A stretch of DNA of 64,000 nt from Mytilus galloprovincialis (GCF_965363235.1 NC_134842.1:39522458-39586457), one strand, 5' to 3'; numbered from the stretch's first letter, positions 37,100 to 49,215 are shown. Numbers and translations are program-made. The notes: a model not told the origin generated them from the letters alone.

Positions 37100-38025
37100 G
37101 TATAAATAGACAAAGGATATTCAAACTTCCGTATGGTCACTTTGATGCAAAATCAATTTCGATCTTTCCATACCTTCTTACAGGACTTGGATTGCGTATT
37201 ATGAAAAAACTAAATAGTCACTGACGGAACAAAGAGAGCAGTTTATTATTTCTGCTATAGTGTCATACAAGGAAATAGCATGTAGGGATACAGAAGTAAT
37301 AAGAGAAGCCAATGAAGAATGGGAATGTCTCAATACGTATTCATTAAGGTTTGATCATTATTCATTTTCCTTTAATAGATTAGTGTTCATATTGAACAGT
37401 TCCAACCCATCCATACACGGAGAGGCAAGACTTTTAGACCCAGACGGTAAAACCCGTAGACAAATATTCGACCGTCCATACCAGAAACAAATTGGCAGGG
37501 AGTCATCAAACAATTTTCTAGCTGTAATGAAAGAACAGTTTTTCGAGCAATTTGAAGAAAATGAAAAATACGTATTAATTATGTTTTCCCACTATATTCC
37601 TTGCACACTACCTGGACACATGTGTTCTGAACTACTCAGCGAATATGCTACACGATACGATGAACAAATACTTATTGGATACACAAATGTTTACCAGAAT
37701 ACAGATAAAAATTTTGCTTTGAGATTGATGAACAAAAGTGACAATATTCACTGTTTAAAAGAAAAAAGACTTAAAGCTGAATTGTCGTAAATATGCAAAA
37801 GAAACAAGACACGAAGCTGATGAAGAATCAGACACGTTAGAAACCTATATATTTGACGACGAGGACTATCCCGAATTCAAAAGAATGGTTAAACGTTTTA
37901 GAAACCGTTCCTCAAAATTAAAAAATCGGAATAGAGAAACGAAAAAGAGAATCTCTAAATATTTTGACAGGAGAGATTTCTCTGGAGACAAGGATGACGA
38001 CATTGATGAAAATATAATTTTGTAA
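37100..38025 (+). pseudogene. Deaminase-like family copy A (most complete; two frameshifts)
   Basis: An exon starts after AAACAG (acceptor at 37098-37099) in the same phase as copy B. In order: GHFDAKSISIFPYLL and MKKLNS; a frame change near 37225; EQFIISAIVSYKEI; the strand FNRLVFILNSSNPS; IHGEARLLD (HGE half-site, codons at about 37416-37424); a variable segment; YVLIMFSHYIPCTLPGHMC (PC-x6-C half-site, about 37569-37625); SELLSEYA; and QILIGYTNVY. A second frame change in an A-rich run near 37760 then leads into a long Lys/Arg and Asp/Glu-rich tail (ETYIFDDEDYPEF, KRISKYFDRRDF) to a stop at 38025. Alternating hydrophobic strands with H-x-E before P-C-x(n)-C are the core of the cytidine-deaminase fold, in which His and two Cys bind zinc and Glu shuttles protons. 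AID/APOBEC-like clades are known in molluscs. The substrate is unknown. With both frameshifts it is a pseudogene, unless they are sequencing errors. Confidence 0.6.
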
Positions 38026-38965
38026 ATTTTTGATAAAGCGTATGCTGTTTTCCGTCTGCTTTTATTATTCCATGTATGTAACCAATAGTGGTAATGAAAA
38101 TAGACAAATTTCTTAAAATATATCAGTCACTAACGCTTGTTTTGACACATTATATAAAACAATGATAAATTATCCATGTTCATCTCACACCTACATGTAT
38201 ATAATGCGGACCTTAATAAAGGTATGTCCTCCTTGTTTTGAATTAGGCATAAAACGTTTTTTTTCTGGGAATCAAGACGTCGGATCATGTAAAACTATCA
38301 TCATACTGTTATTGTTAGTTTAAAACTAACTTATTTTTTCTTTTCGTATAACTCTTCAACCAAAATATATTTAAATATCAGAACTTGAAAATGAAAGTAC
38401 GTTTTCCGAAAGCTATTATTGTGATATTAATAGAACAGTACATTATGAATGAAATTATATTCTATCGGTATAGATTAATAGTTACACCTTTTGCAATGGT
38501 CCTTATACGGGAATTTATCGGGTCAATAAAATTTTAACGGGTAAGGCGAAGCCGTTCTTGATATGAATTACTTTCACAACATATATTCAACATCAGAACA
38601 ATTGCACACTGTGTAACGAGTTTATCCTGATTTATATAAAGTCCATGGCATAAGGGAGATAACGCAAATTGGCTCAATAAAAGTTGCACTGAAATTAATC
38701 ACGACAGTATCGGCCAATCAAGTTACGAGACATTTCTCTAGACTAGGATAACTGAAATTATCTTGTATAATAAGAAGTCTTATTATTTTTTTGATTATGA
38801 ATGATATGTAGCAACAAGGACAGTATTTAACGCAAATTATACTTTTGCGTAATATGTAATTTATTTTCCAGATTATGTTATCGTCAAATTCATCACAAAG
38901 ATATACAAATTAGAAAAAAAACCCAAACTAAAGTTTATTGAATAAAAGCATACTGTGGATGTATT
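38026..38965. other. No gene seen
   Basis: AT-rich sequence following the deaminase-like exon. No clear AATAAA-type signal close to the stop at 38025. Confidence 0.45.
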
Positions 38966-38967
38966 TG

Positions 38968-39335
38968 ATAGTTTCGTCTACATAAGACTTATCAGTGACG
39001 CTCATATTCAAATAATTATATAGCCAAACAAGTACAAAGTTGAAGTGCATTGAGGATCCAAATTTCGCAAAAATTGTGTCGAATACGACAAAGGTAATAT
39101 ATGCAAGGGATAAGAAAATCATTAGTATTTTGAAAGAATCAACCTTTTGTAATTAGAAAATTTATAAAAATGACCACATTATTGAGTTTCATGTCAACAC
39201 CAACGTGTGGCTGGTGAAACCCTTGGGGACGAAACGTCCATCAGCAGTGGCATCGACCCAGTGGTGTTAATAGTTATCAAAGGTACCAGGTTTATAATTT
39301 AGTACGCCAGTCGCGTGTATGTCTGATTCATGTAC
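38968..39335 (-). repeat. R4 repeat, one full ~350-bp unit plus the start of a second
   Basis: On the plus strand it runs GTTTCGTCTACATAAGAC, AGTGACGCTCATATTCAAAT, CAAAGTTGAAGTGCATTGAG, GGATAAGAAAATCATTAGTA, TCATGTCAACACCAACGTGT, GACGAAACGTCCATCAGCAG, GTTATCAAAGGTACCAGGTT, and ends with TTTAGTACGCCAGTCGCGTG, the next unit's first part. This circular order implies an ancestral tandem arrangement. Confidence 0.85.
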
Positions 39336-42300
39336 TGACTTAATTATAGTAAAGAGATGTAATAGGTAGGCTGTAGAGATCTGTATAGCGATGGGACGCA
39401 TTACATGTAAATGTTCAATTAAAAGACATCTTTAACATCACTAGATTTATACATGTGTTAAACATGCTATTCAGGACCAATTCAACTAGGTAACGATTCC
39501 TTGAAAAGATGATTCAATCAAATTGTTGCAAACACAGCTATATGCAGTTTTCTGATTGACCAAACCTTTTCTTAGTGAAATTACAAACCAAATTAAATCA
39601 AATTGAGTATGTATCCGTTTTGCAATAGTCTGCAAAATAAACAATATCATTTGTTTGGTAATAAAAAGAAAATCCAAAGTTTCTATTAAAGAGATGATTT
39701 AACGAATGATATTTTCAAAATCAAATATAGTTGATTTGGATAAAAGTGAAATCCAGTTTTTGCTTGTGTTTATAAATGCAAATTAAATGATGACGTAATT
39801 TTAAATTGTTCAAACATTTTCTATTAAGTAATTAGTTCTGTATTGTGTTCTTCGTAAATATGATCAAAATAATTTCATACATGTTTTTGGTACATATGTT
39901 TGTTATTTTTATACTAATACTTTCCTCTCATTAAAAAACAACACATTTCGATATTACACGTGTGACCTAACAAACTAGTCATTCAACCGGTACTATTCAA
40001 TTGAATAATAGCAAAGGGCTATGATCATTTGTAGCTTTTTAATAAACCATATTGCACGGCACAGATAACATATTCGAAATTTACCTTTGATAACAATATT
40101 TGTGTACTTTTATAAACATATATGTATTTATTTTTATTTTAAAAACATAGATTAGATTCTTGACGATTGAAATAATATAATTGTTGAATTTTAAGTGTGT
40201 TTCAAAATGGCAAAAATTAAAATCATCTCCCGATTGTACAATCCGTGGCATATGCAAATATATGTACTAGCATGGACTCTAAGCATGTGATTGAAGAAGG
40301 CAATGTTTTCAGATTGATTTAAAGGTATTGAACTGATACGGACATAGGTATTAATAAACTGTAATAAGAGTCTTCTATTATCTTAAATGGCAAACGATAG
40401 CAAATTGGTGTTTACTCATTTTAAGAAGCCACTTAATGTTGCATCAGACGTTTGTTGTATACCTTGGTATTTGCCAGAGATACATATATAAACTATAACT
40501 GTTTGATTCGAAATTATACATCCAGGGAAAATTATTCAAAGGATTAGGCTTTATAATAGTAATTATAGTTGTCACACAGTGTCAAATGTTTGCTCAAAAT
40601 GTTATCTGAATGTTACTTTATACAACAAAAAAAACCATCAACAATGTATAAACAAAATCATAGAGTAATTTGTTTGTTTATCTTTTCCGTGGCTAGCTTG
40701 TCTTAACAATAAACTATTTATCAAGAAACAACAGGTACATTTGACTAAATGCAAAAAACAAGAACACAGCGTGAGAAATGTGGATGGTCATTGAAAAACA
40801 ATCATGTCGCATAGGAAAAGAAATTTCGCTTTGTAAAACCCTACGCACGGACCCCACATGGAGTTGTTGCAAAGCTTCTTGTTACGATGAGTGAGCACGG
40901 CACTTTCGTCACATATGTCGTCAGTTTGAATCTCCTTCTTGACCAGACGCGGTCATGCATTTAAACATCTGTAACGTCTAAACGATCAGAAGAAGGTAAT
41001 CTTTCTCTCAGTTAACCTTGGTGTATCTATAAGGTGCTCACTGATATTTTTAGTCCCAAAGTAAGAATATCGGAATTGCCTTGAAAACAAATTAACAATA
41101 ACATAGTATAAAGGTAAAGTATAAAAGTATAGTACAAATGTATAATAAACAAAAATCAAGACGAACTACTATCAACAAAACACAACATAGAAAAACGAAA
41201 GACTGATCAAGACGAATCCCACTAAAAACCTCCAAATGAGAGTTGTACTTGAACCCGTAATTTTTTTTTACCACTGTAAATGTGTACTTACATTAAACAA
41301 TTCGATAAATTTGGGTTATTTTTTTAGAAAAAATGTTTTGTAAATCTACCATTGAAATAAAGATTTCAAATTAAATCGGATGATACTCTTTTCAATAACT
41401 TCAAGTAAGTTTGAATTAACCAACTTTCTGATAATGAGTGAGAAAAAATAGTGTGTTACTGGTGGTGAAATTATCTCCGCAATCAATTGTCTTACAATAT
41501 AAAATAGGGTTTATATCTATCCTAGGCTTCTTGAACGCAATGTTAAGTCGTTTAAATTTCAGACGTCATCTTCTCTAAGATGTTTAAACAACTATTTTAT
41601 CTTTAAAATTGTTTAAATTTTCTTATATCAGCTTATTTGTCAAAAATATTCAATTTCCCTGTTTCACAAGTACGTAAACAGATAAAAATAATCGTTAGAT
41701 AATAAAATCGATTTAAAATTTCCGTGTTCATAAGATGTTGATGATACATAATTAGAAGGAATTTGTACAAATAGGACCGAAAAATCATTAATCAAATATC
41801 TTATTCAATAGAAACTGAACGAAATGTTTGATGAAACTATATAGCATATACCATGGTATGAAAGTAGTCAATATATTCGGTTAATACACCAGTTTATATT
41901 TCAGAATTTATTATTGCTAGTCAATAATTTAACCTACTGTAAATCCGTATTCGTGTGACCATCATTTCTATATTTAGATGGATATTGATCAGGGTTTGTT
42001 CAACAATTTATAGAAAAAAATGTTGTCAACACTGAATGTGAATCCTTTTATTGACGGATTTGATCTACATTAAATTATTTCTAAGGATACTGAAATTTCG
42101 AAAGTCAACGCAGAGAGAAAACGCTGCATTAGAGTTTTCCGCCCGTCTACATGTCTTGCTTTGTCTGCATCAGACATTGTCACATTGATTTATACACAAA
42201 TGAGTTCTTGAAAGGAATTTGAAATTGTTGCAATCCAAAATGTTATTCTTATTATGAACGCTTCATCATCCGGATTTATTTGTAACGGGATTATACTGGA

Positions 42301-42625
42301 TGATTATTAAGGTTATCTGATATCTGTTTTTATCATATGTTTAGTAGTAAATACAGTAGTTTTGCATATTTGATAAATAGCCTGCTGTTTAATCCATATC
42401 GTGCAACGTTGATGCGCACCCTTTATCGCACACCCTTTATCACACCCCTACAAAATATTTGTAAAACAACAGCGCGCAAATTGTAAGGTAACCCAGGTGC
42501 TTCGGATAAGTTATTGAGCAGTTCTTTTGAGGCCTTTGAAACAAGACAAAATTAGAACTGAAGGTAACCCAGTACTATGGCTCAGAAAAAGTTCATATAA
42601 TATAAAACTCTTCTGTTGAAATATA
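39336..42625. other. No supported gene; reverse R5 fragment at about 41100-41260
   Basis: AT-rich intergenic or intronic sequence. The reverse frame 41274-41092 overlaps an R5 repeat fragment (CAAGACGAACTACTATCAAC, GAAAGACTGATCAAGACGAA) and is rejected. Confidence 0.45.
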
Positions 42626-42629
42626 TGAT

Positions 42630-42775
42630 ACAGCGTATAATACATGGCAAAATCCGTATAACATGCCGTATCACACTCGACTTATATCATCCCTCGTGCC
42701 TAAAGGCCCTTGGGCTGATATTTTGGGATGATACGACATATGAAACGGATTTTGCCATGTATTATTCTCTATAGA
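42630..42775. repeat. Foldback element, imperfect inverted repeat
   Basis: The left arm AATACATGGCAAAATCCGT and right arm ACGGATTTTGCCATGTATT are exact complements of about 18-19 bases. Weaker pairing continues inward through GCCGTATCA and GATACGAC around a centre containing GTGCCTAAAGGCCCTTGGGC. Confidence 0.75.
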
Positions 42776-42954
42776 GGGAAGGGTTTCAAAGTGGTCAAAT
42801 TGATATCACAACTTTGAAATGTGAAATCAATATGAACCCTTTCACAATTAATGTTAGATCATTGAAGAGATCGATCCTGAAAGGTATTTGAATGTAAAGG
42901 GAGATTTGTGTTTTAAATCTCATATAACATGTATAATATTAACACAAACGATAG

Positions 42955-43040
42955 AGTATCTTAGTCTTTTGTTCTATATAGGTGTTTTGTGTAGTGCAGT
43001 TTGTCCTTTCGGCGTTTTTTTTTTTGTTATTTTGCACTTG
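42955..43040 (+). repeat. R5 repeat fragment
   Basis: TAGTGCAGTTTGTCCTTTCG followed by a T-rich stretch and CTTTGTCAGTTTTTTTTT. The 80-residue frame across it is a T-rich artefact. Confidence 0.4.
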
Positions 43041-43206
43041 CTTTGTCAGTTTTTTTTTTTTGTGTTAAAATATCCCATTGTTATATTTCACATCTCTTTG
43101 ATATATCTTCAACATGTCTTATATAAATAACATGGATTGCATATTTCATTTCTAGGAATATGATTGGTTAAAAGCGTACGCGTGGAGGCTGTGTATACTT
43201 CATATT

Positions 43207-43340
43207 AGGTTAGTAGGGAGGCGGGGCTTATTCTATAAACTGTTAGTAATGGGGTTACGTTCCTTTATATTCTATATAAGGTTAGAAGGGAGGCGAGGTT
43301 TATTTCATACACGGTTAATAGTGCTGTTACGTCCCTTTAT
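43207..43340. repeat. Tandem duplication, two ~70-bp units
   Basis: Units at 43207 and 43278 share AGGTTAG-AGGGAGGCG, then GGTTAATAGTG/CTGTTAGTAATG, then GTTACGT-CCTTTATA. Confidence 0.75.
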
Positions 43341-44205
43341 AAAAACAAAACGATAATGAGAAAAAAATTTAAAGGTTTCAACAGACAAAGAAATTGATGA
43401 TTAAAATTTAAATATATTAAAAAAATACATTTAAACCTAACAAGTTGTTATTGTTGGCATCTGTTTTGGTAGGATCAATGGAGGTAGTTTCTTAATGCTA
43501 CCAGTATTGAAGACATGCTTATTTTGCTGGTCTAAACTTTACACGTTAAGATAGTCGGTAAGATTCATTCAAGCTTCGCTTTCATCCCATACGGAATTTA
43601 CTGACCCTATATATACCGTATTAGGTCACTAGCTCACTATGTAACTTATAATATTGTTTTGATACTCTTTAAATTAAAGATCTAAACAATATTGCCAAAC
43701 ACTCTTCATACCAGGCATGTAATCTTTGAACATGTGATGTTATCAAAAATGTGGATTGAAAATGTCTGCGTTTTCTTGTATGACGTGAGGGTTCAATTGT
43801 TATCCTGTATTATTCATGTTATTCATTGGTTGATTTTATGACACATGGCATGTTTAATATCATATTTTAATACTTCCCTAGTACTTTTTTACTTTTCTGT
43901 GACCATAAAAATCGTTTTGCTTTATAGGATGGACTATATGTAAATTGACTATCGAAATTTTCAAAGTAAGATTTTAAAAAGATTTCAATTTGTATATTTT
44001 TAATGCGTTATGAGTGAGAGTGTAAATGCTAAAGTTATTGTGACTTAAAAAGCAGTTAACTGATCAATTACTATATTTGTGATGTCTCAAAGCCATGACT
44101 GTCAAACATTACTTTAATCCAGGATGCAAGATATTGCTGTCACAAAATATTAGAAATTAGATTTGGCTATATTTTTTTGACCTTTTGGATTATAGCTCTT
44201 CAAAG
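43341..44205. other. No gene seen
   Basis: AT-rich sequence with no coding frame or repeat that I can support. Confidence 0.45.
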
Positions 44206-44905
44206 AAAATCAAGAAAATTGGTACCGTTAATTTCATTACTACCACTGGGTCGATGCCTCTGCTGGGGGACTATTAGTCCCGGAGGGTATCACCAGCCCA
44301 GTAGCCAGAACTTCGGTACTGGCATGAAAATACGTATTTTTGTGTTTTTAAAATTTGCTGTCACAAAATATAAGAAATTGTTATAAATTAAGGAATGTAT
44401 CTCCGTCATGCAAAGCTCTGATTCCTTTCACGGATTTGGCTATACTTTTTGGACCTGTGGATTATAACTCTTCATCTTTTATATAAGCTTTGGATTTCAA
44501 ACATTTTGGCCACGAGCATCACTGAAGAGACATGTATTGTCGAACTGCGCCTCTTGAGCAAGAAAATTGGTACCGTTAATTTTATTACTACCACTGGGTC
44601 GATGCCTCTGCTGGTGGACTATTAGTCCCCGAGGGTATCATTAGCCCAGTAGCCAGTACTTCGGTACTTGCATGAAAATACGGATTTTTTTTGTTATTAA
44701 AATTTGCTGTCACAAAATATTATAAATTATTATAAATCAAGGAATGTATCTCCCTCATGCAAAGCTCTGATTCCTTTCACAGATTTAGCTATACTTTATA
44801 TAAGCTTTGAATTTCAAACATTTTGGCCACGAGCATCACTGAAGAGACATGTATTGTCGAAATGTGCATCTGGTGCAAGAAAATTGGTACCGTTAATTTT
44901 ATTAC
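44206..44905 (+). repeat. R4 repeat, two ~320-350-bp tandem units plus a partial third
   Basis: The word AAGAAAATTGGTACCGTTAA starts units at about 44206, 44555 and 44876. Each full unit continues CTACCACTGGGTCGATGCCT, CTATTAGTCCC-GAGGGTATCA, GCCCAGTAGCCAG, ACTTCGGTACT, CTGTCACAAAATAT and CTCTGATTCCTTTCAC. Short frames here (44177-44386, 44704-44949) are repeat-derived. Confidence 0.85.
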
Positions 44906-46097
44906 AGGTTAACAGTAGAAATAGAAGTTTATTTAAGACACATAGTTAATGTATCGTGCTATTTACAATGGAGTCTTATATCTAATATAATTATTAATTA
45001 TTAATTATCAAAAGTTGCTAAGTCAGGGCTATGAATCAATCAAATTTATGTCATCACTCAAGAAATTTTATGCTTGCCATCATGAGCTGATTGGCCATTA
45101 TGACAAAAGTGTACCAGAAATCATATCTGATATTCTTCCTCAATCAAAATAACCTTCCATCATTACCGAACTGAACAAAGAAATAACACGACGGGTGCCG
45201 TATACGGTGCAGGAAATGCTTAACCTTCCGCAGCACACTCCCGGTTTTAAGTGGAGTTCATGTTGTTTCTTATTTTTTATTTATAACTGTTGATGTAAAT
45301 GTCTTTTTGTTTTGTGAGTCTTTTTTACTCCTTGGTTTTGATGGTTATTGTCTTATATGCCAATGGAATGGAGATCATGGATACTTTTCTTATATATATA
45401 TTTCATGTTTCGTATGGAATTAGGGTTCAGTAGCAGATTTGGTAGTCTCTTTATCAATTCATTTAGAACATCTGAAGAACATTTAGAGCGGTATATATGA
45501 TGTTTGCACTGGACAATTGGTGAAGACCGTGTGTCGACATCTTGATGTCGTTTGATTGTTGTAGATATGTCTAGTCACAGTTTTAAAATTTGTATATCAA
45601 CCGTAATGAATTTGATTCTTCAACAACATAAAAACTTAATAAATTACAAATGTTTTCTTGCTTTAGATTTTTATTAACAATTGAAACCTGCTCTTTGTAT
45701 TTCTGAGTTTAGACGTTGTAATTATTCATTAATCGTACATTATATTTTACCAAAATATCCATTAATAACATTTACAGAAGGAATTTTATTATATTTCAAC
45801 AACGTTAATTATGAAATGTTAATAATATATTCATCATATCATATACGTTATTTTATAATCATACCAAAAAGTAATTTATTATTATTTAAAAAAAACCATT
45901 TGAATTATTCACTTATTATACATTTAATGGAATGATTCACCAAAGTTCATTATTGGTAATACAATATTATTAAACATATACTTTAATTATACAGAATATT
46001 AATATAACATCTTTTACTCAACCAGGACATGGTATCTAATGTTTCAACTCGTACATATAGGGTTGATTTTTATTTTGTTAATCTTTTCTAAACCGAT
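44906..46097. other. No supported gene; R5 fragment at 45165-45270
   Basis: 45165-45270 carries AACACGACGGGTGCCGTATA, CGGTGCAGGAAATGCTTAAC and GGAGTTCATGTTGTTTC-like words of a dispersed repeat. The 84-residue frame at 45681-45935 is Ile/Tyr-rich AT sequence without a domain. Confidence 0.45.
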
Positions 46098-46945
46098 TCA
46101 TAAACGATATTTTTTTAAACATCGAGCATTCTTCCTTGACCCGTTATGATCCATTGAATCAAGGAAATAATTGATAACAGATTTAGATGATTTACCAAAT
46201 TTTTTACGTCCTTGTCCTTTAATCGTAATCATGCGAATTCCATTAATAAATTCATGTTCATGTCTGTAATATGCAGGCGGTACACAAAAAACATTATTGT
46301 TAGCTTTCATAATTTTACGAGCCAATTTTAAGTTAGTGCTCCTATAAGCACGATCATAGGAAATTATAATTTGCTTTCGATGAATTTCTGAATACTTCTG
46401 TATAAGTTCTGCACACTTGTGTCCTGGGATTGTACACGGAATATAATGTGAAAACATGCATATAATATATTGTTCTTTGTCTCCAAATTCATCGACAAAT
46501 TGATTCTCCATTTGTAGAAAAATGTTTGGATTGTTTTCATGCCCAAAATTGTTGTGATTGCATATTTCCTGACGCAGTTGTGAATCAGAGTCCAATAATC
46601 TGGCTTCTCCGTGGACACTTGTATTGGCAACTGGAAGATTTATCAACAGAACAAATCTATTAAATAATATGTAATTATTTTGAATATTGTCATTACATAG
46701 ATCAGGAAAACGTAACTGTTCCCTTGCCTTTGTAATTACGTTTATGTTCCAATTTTCCATTTCCCTTTAAGAAACGAAGGCTGCACATACAAACTGGTTA
46801 GGCATATTAGGAAACAATTGCATTGCTTCTCGCCCAAAATCTCCTAAAAGCTTTGGCAAATATGCTTTTGTTTTTATATCGAATCTTTCAATATTCGTCC
46901 CTATTTCGCCAAAATAATTGATCAGGCCCGTATACTGATTGCTGG
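46098..46945 (-). pseudogene. Deaminase-like family copy B (uninterrupted catalytic core, one upstream stop)
   Basis: On the minus strand the exon begins after a T-rich tract and ACATAAG (acceptor at 46947-46946), in the same phase as copy A. In order: LINYFGEIGTNIERFD, KAYLPKLLGDFGREAMQLF, NQFVCAAFVS, a TAA (46769-46767) where copies A and D have TAC (Tyr), then an uninterrupted 220-codon frame from ATG 46760. Within that frame are FNRFVLLINLPVA, SVHGEARLLD (His50, Glu52), YIICMFSHYIPCTIPGHKC (Cys109, Cys116), KQIIISYDRAYRST and VFCVPP, then a basic tail ending KKYRL. This is the motif order of a zinc-dependent deaminase core (H-x-E ... P-C-x6-C). If translation starts at Met 46760 the core would still be intact, though it lacks the conserved N-terminal part. 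The superfamily is inferred from motifs; the substrate is unknown. Confidence 0.6.
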
Positions 46946-47026
46946 CTTATGTAAAAAAACAAAAGTGAGTCTTATTTTATATGAACAATGATGGTTAAAA
47001 TTTGTTGTGTAATAACAATAAGATTG

Positions 47027-47915
47027 TTCTAGTATGGAACGCCAAAACTGTCTTGTTATGACCATTTTTCATTATATGATGTTCATTTACCTTTATATGA
47101 TGTGCACTTGTCATTATATGATGCGCACTTACCTTTATATGATGTGCACTTGGAATTATATGATGTGCAAACACCTTTATATGACGTGCAAATATGCTTA
47201 TATTATGTGCAAGTATCTTTATATGATGTCCAAAAATCTTTATATGATGTCCAAACATCTTTGTACGATGTGCAACTACACTTATATGATGTGCATACAT
47301 ACTTATATGATGTGCATACATGCTTATATGATTTGCATACATACTTATATGATGTACTAATGTACTTATACGATGTGCAAATGTACATATATGATGTGCA
47401 AATGTACTTATATGATGTGCAAATGTACTTATATGATGTGCAAATGTCCTTATATGATGTGCAAATATCCTTATACGATGTGCATTTTCCCTTATATTAT
47501 GTGCAAACATCTTGATATGATGTGGTTGTGTCATTATATTATGTGCTTGTAATCTTATATCATGTGGTTCGGTTAACTTCATTATATTATGTCGAAACGT
47601 CATTATATGATGTGCTTTCATCGTCGTTATGGTCAATGAACATGATTACGATTAGAATGATTACTGTCTACGTCATAACTGATTCCGATCTGCTTCTGCA
47701 GAATTAATATAAACCCGGATCAAATCTGTAGCTATCGTTTGGAAAATGGTTGAGATGTAAAAAATAAAAAAAAAACCTTGACATGTTTGTTCCTCGATTT
47801 AAGATGAAAAAACCACACCAGATATTATTGGAAAATTGTGAATTGCAAAGTTTAGACAATGGGTCTACAATAATGAATATACCAGGTCTGCAATAACGGG
47901 CATACACTTAACTAA
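47027..47915. repeat. Left arm of a 6-kb inverted repeat (partner 52120-52988)
   Basis: The outer end TATGGAACGCCAAAACTGTC, the 21-bp minisatellite, GATTACTGTCTACGTCATAA, CTGATTCCGATCTGCTTCTG, ACATGTTTGTTCCTCGATTT and TTCATTATTGTAGACCCAT-type words all reappear in reverse complement and reverse order at 52120-52988. The arms are about 0.87-0.89 kb each and 4.2 kb apart. They could be long TIRs of a DNA transposon. No target-site duplication or transposase was found. Confidence 0.85.
47072..47620. repeat. Minisatellite, about 26 units of 21 bp
   Basis: The commonest unit is TTATATGATGTGCAAATGTAC, with most variation in the last seven bases. Because 21 is a multiple of three and the unit lacks stops in several frames, long frames stay open on both strands (HHI heptads on minus, LYDV heptads on plus). 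I regard these as artefacts of the repeat rather than proteins. Confidence 0.95.
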
Positions 47916-48985
47916 AGTTATTAAATTAAAGAAATGATTCTTTTATGCCATGCTCTATGCTCATTGTACTAGGCTTATATTTGGCAATATCTTTATATCT
48001 TGCGTTAGCGTTTTTTTTTTTTTAAAGAACTAAGTACATGAATTTCCAGTATGTTCATTGTTTTGTAAAGTTTGCTTTGCTGATCATTTTAGCTGTGGAA
48101 GTTTGTCTTTATATATCACTTTTCTGAAGAAAGACACAAAAATGGGTAATGACCAATATAATGGACCGATCATTTGCCACCCCCAGAAAGAGGGGATAGG
48201 AAGAAATTAAGGGAGCCTTTAATTTTGATTTTTTTTTTTAAATAAAATGATGGTATTCAATTGTTTATATTTATAGATTTGACGAGGTATAATGTTTTTG
48301 CGATGTGTTCGTTGTCCGTAAATACTTTGTTACCAGACGAAAACTTTTTAGAAATAAGGGGCCAAAACGGCACTTAAAACAAGCAATTCTTAGGGTTCTT
48401 TGATATGTTGAATCTAGCAATATATTTAGATTTCGGATATTGGACAATATAACAGGTAATGTGTCACAAACCTATGATGCGTAAGATATTGAATAATGAA
48501 TAAATTAAAATTCAGACCTGTATAAAGCTGGAGTGGTTATGTCCATACTTGCCTCAACTGTTTAGGGTTCGACCCTCATCGTAAAAATTAATAGTTTTGA
48601 CTCGAAAGACGTCAATTTTACGCATAGCTCCGCTAGCCTCGTCTGTTAAAATCTAAATCCTTATTTTTCCAACAAATAATTTCTTCCAGCAGAGTATGTT
48701 TAATCTGAAGCTAGTAATATTAAATGAAGGTGTGATAAATATCAATGAGACCATAACCGGCATATCCAAATTAAATTCCAAGTCGCAAACAACTTCCACA
48801 CTTGAAGTTTTAGATCCACTATTGACGTGCTATTTCAAACTTATATAATGCAAACGGAATTTAATGCGCTTTTTTGGTTATTACGAACAAATGTATTGAA
48901 AAAGGTGTGTGTAATTGTTCTCTGGTGGTTTTTTTAGGGGGGGGGGGGGGAGTGTAAAGTATAATAATTATAATTTACTTATTTT
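47916..48985. other. No gene seen
   Basis: AT-rich interior of the inverted-repeat structure, with a G14 run at 48937-48950 next to an R2 repeat. Confidence 0.45.
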
Positions 48986-48989
48986 TAAA

Positions 48990-49215
48990 TCTGTTTTTAT
49001 AATATAAAAAAAGAAGATGTGATATGTTTGCCAATGAGACAACTCTCCACAAGAGACCAAATTGACACAGAAATTAACTACTAGGTAACCGTAAGTCCCT
49101 CAACAATGAGCAAAGCCCATACCGCATAGTCAGTATAAAAGGCCCCATGATGACAATGTAAAACAATTCAAACGAGAAAACTATTTTGCTAAGACAAGGT
49201 TTCTCGATAAATAAG
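48990..49215 (-). repeat. R2 repeat, reverse orientation
   Basis: AAAAAAGAAGATGTGATATG, TGCCAATGAGACAACTCTCC, GAAATTAACTACTAGGTAAC, AATGAGCAAAGCCCATACCG, CATAGTCAGTATAAAAGGCC and AATTCAAACGAGAAAAC match the reverse complement of 50930-51110. Confidence 0.85.

Noticed and set aside
45681..45935. 84-residue Ile/Tyr-rich frame
   Set aside because: Composition matches AT-rich non-coding sequence; no domain.
47072..47620. Regular short repeats that might look like a CRISPR array
   Set aside because: Units are head-to-tail 21-mers with no unique spacers, in a eukaryotic repeat context with an inverted second copy.
46995..47636. 213-residue reverse frame (and 228-residue partner at 52372-53058) rich in AHHI heptads
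   Set aside because: Translation of a 21-bp minisatellite whose unit has no stop. Other frames on both strands are open for the same reason.
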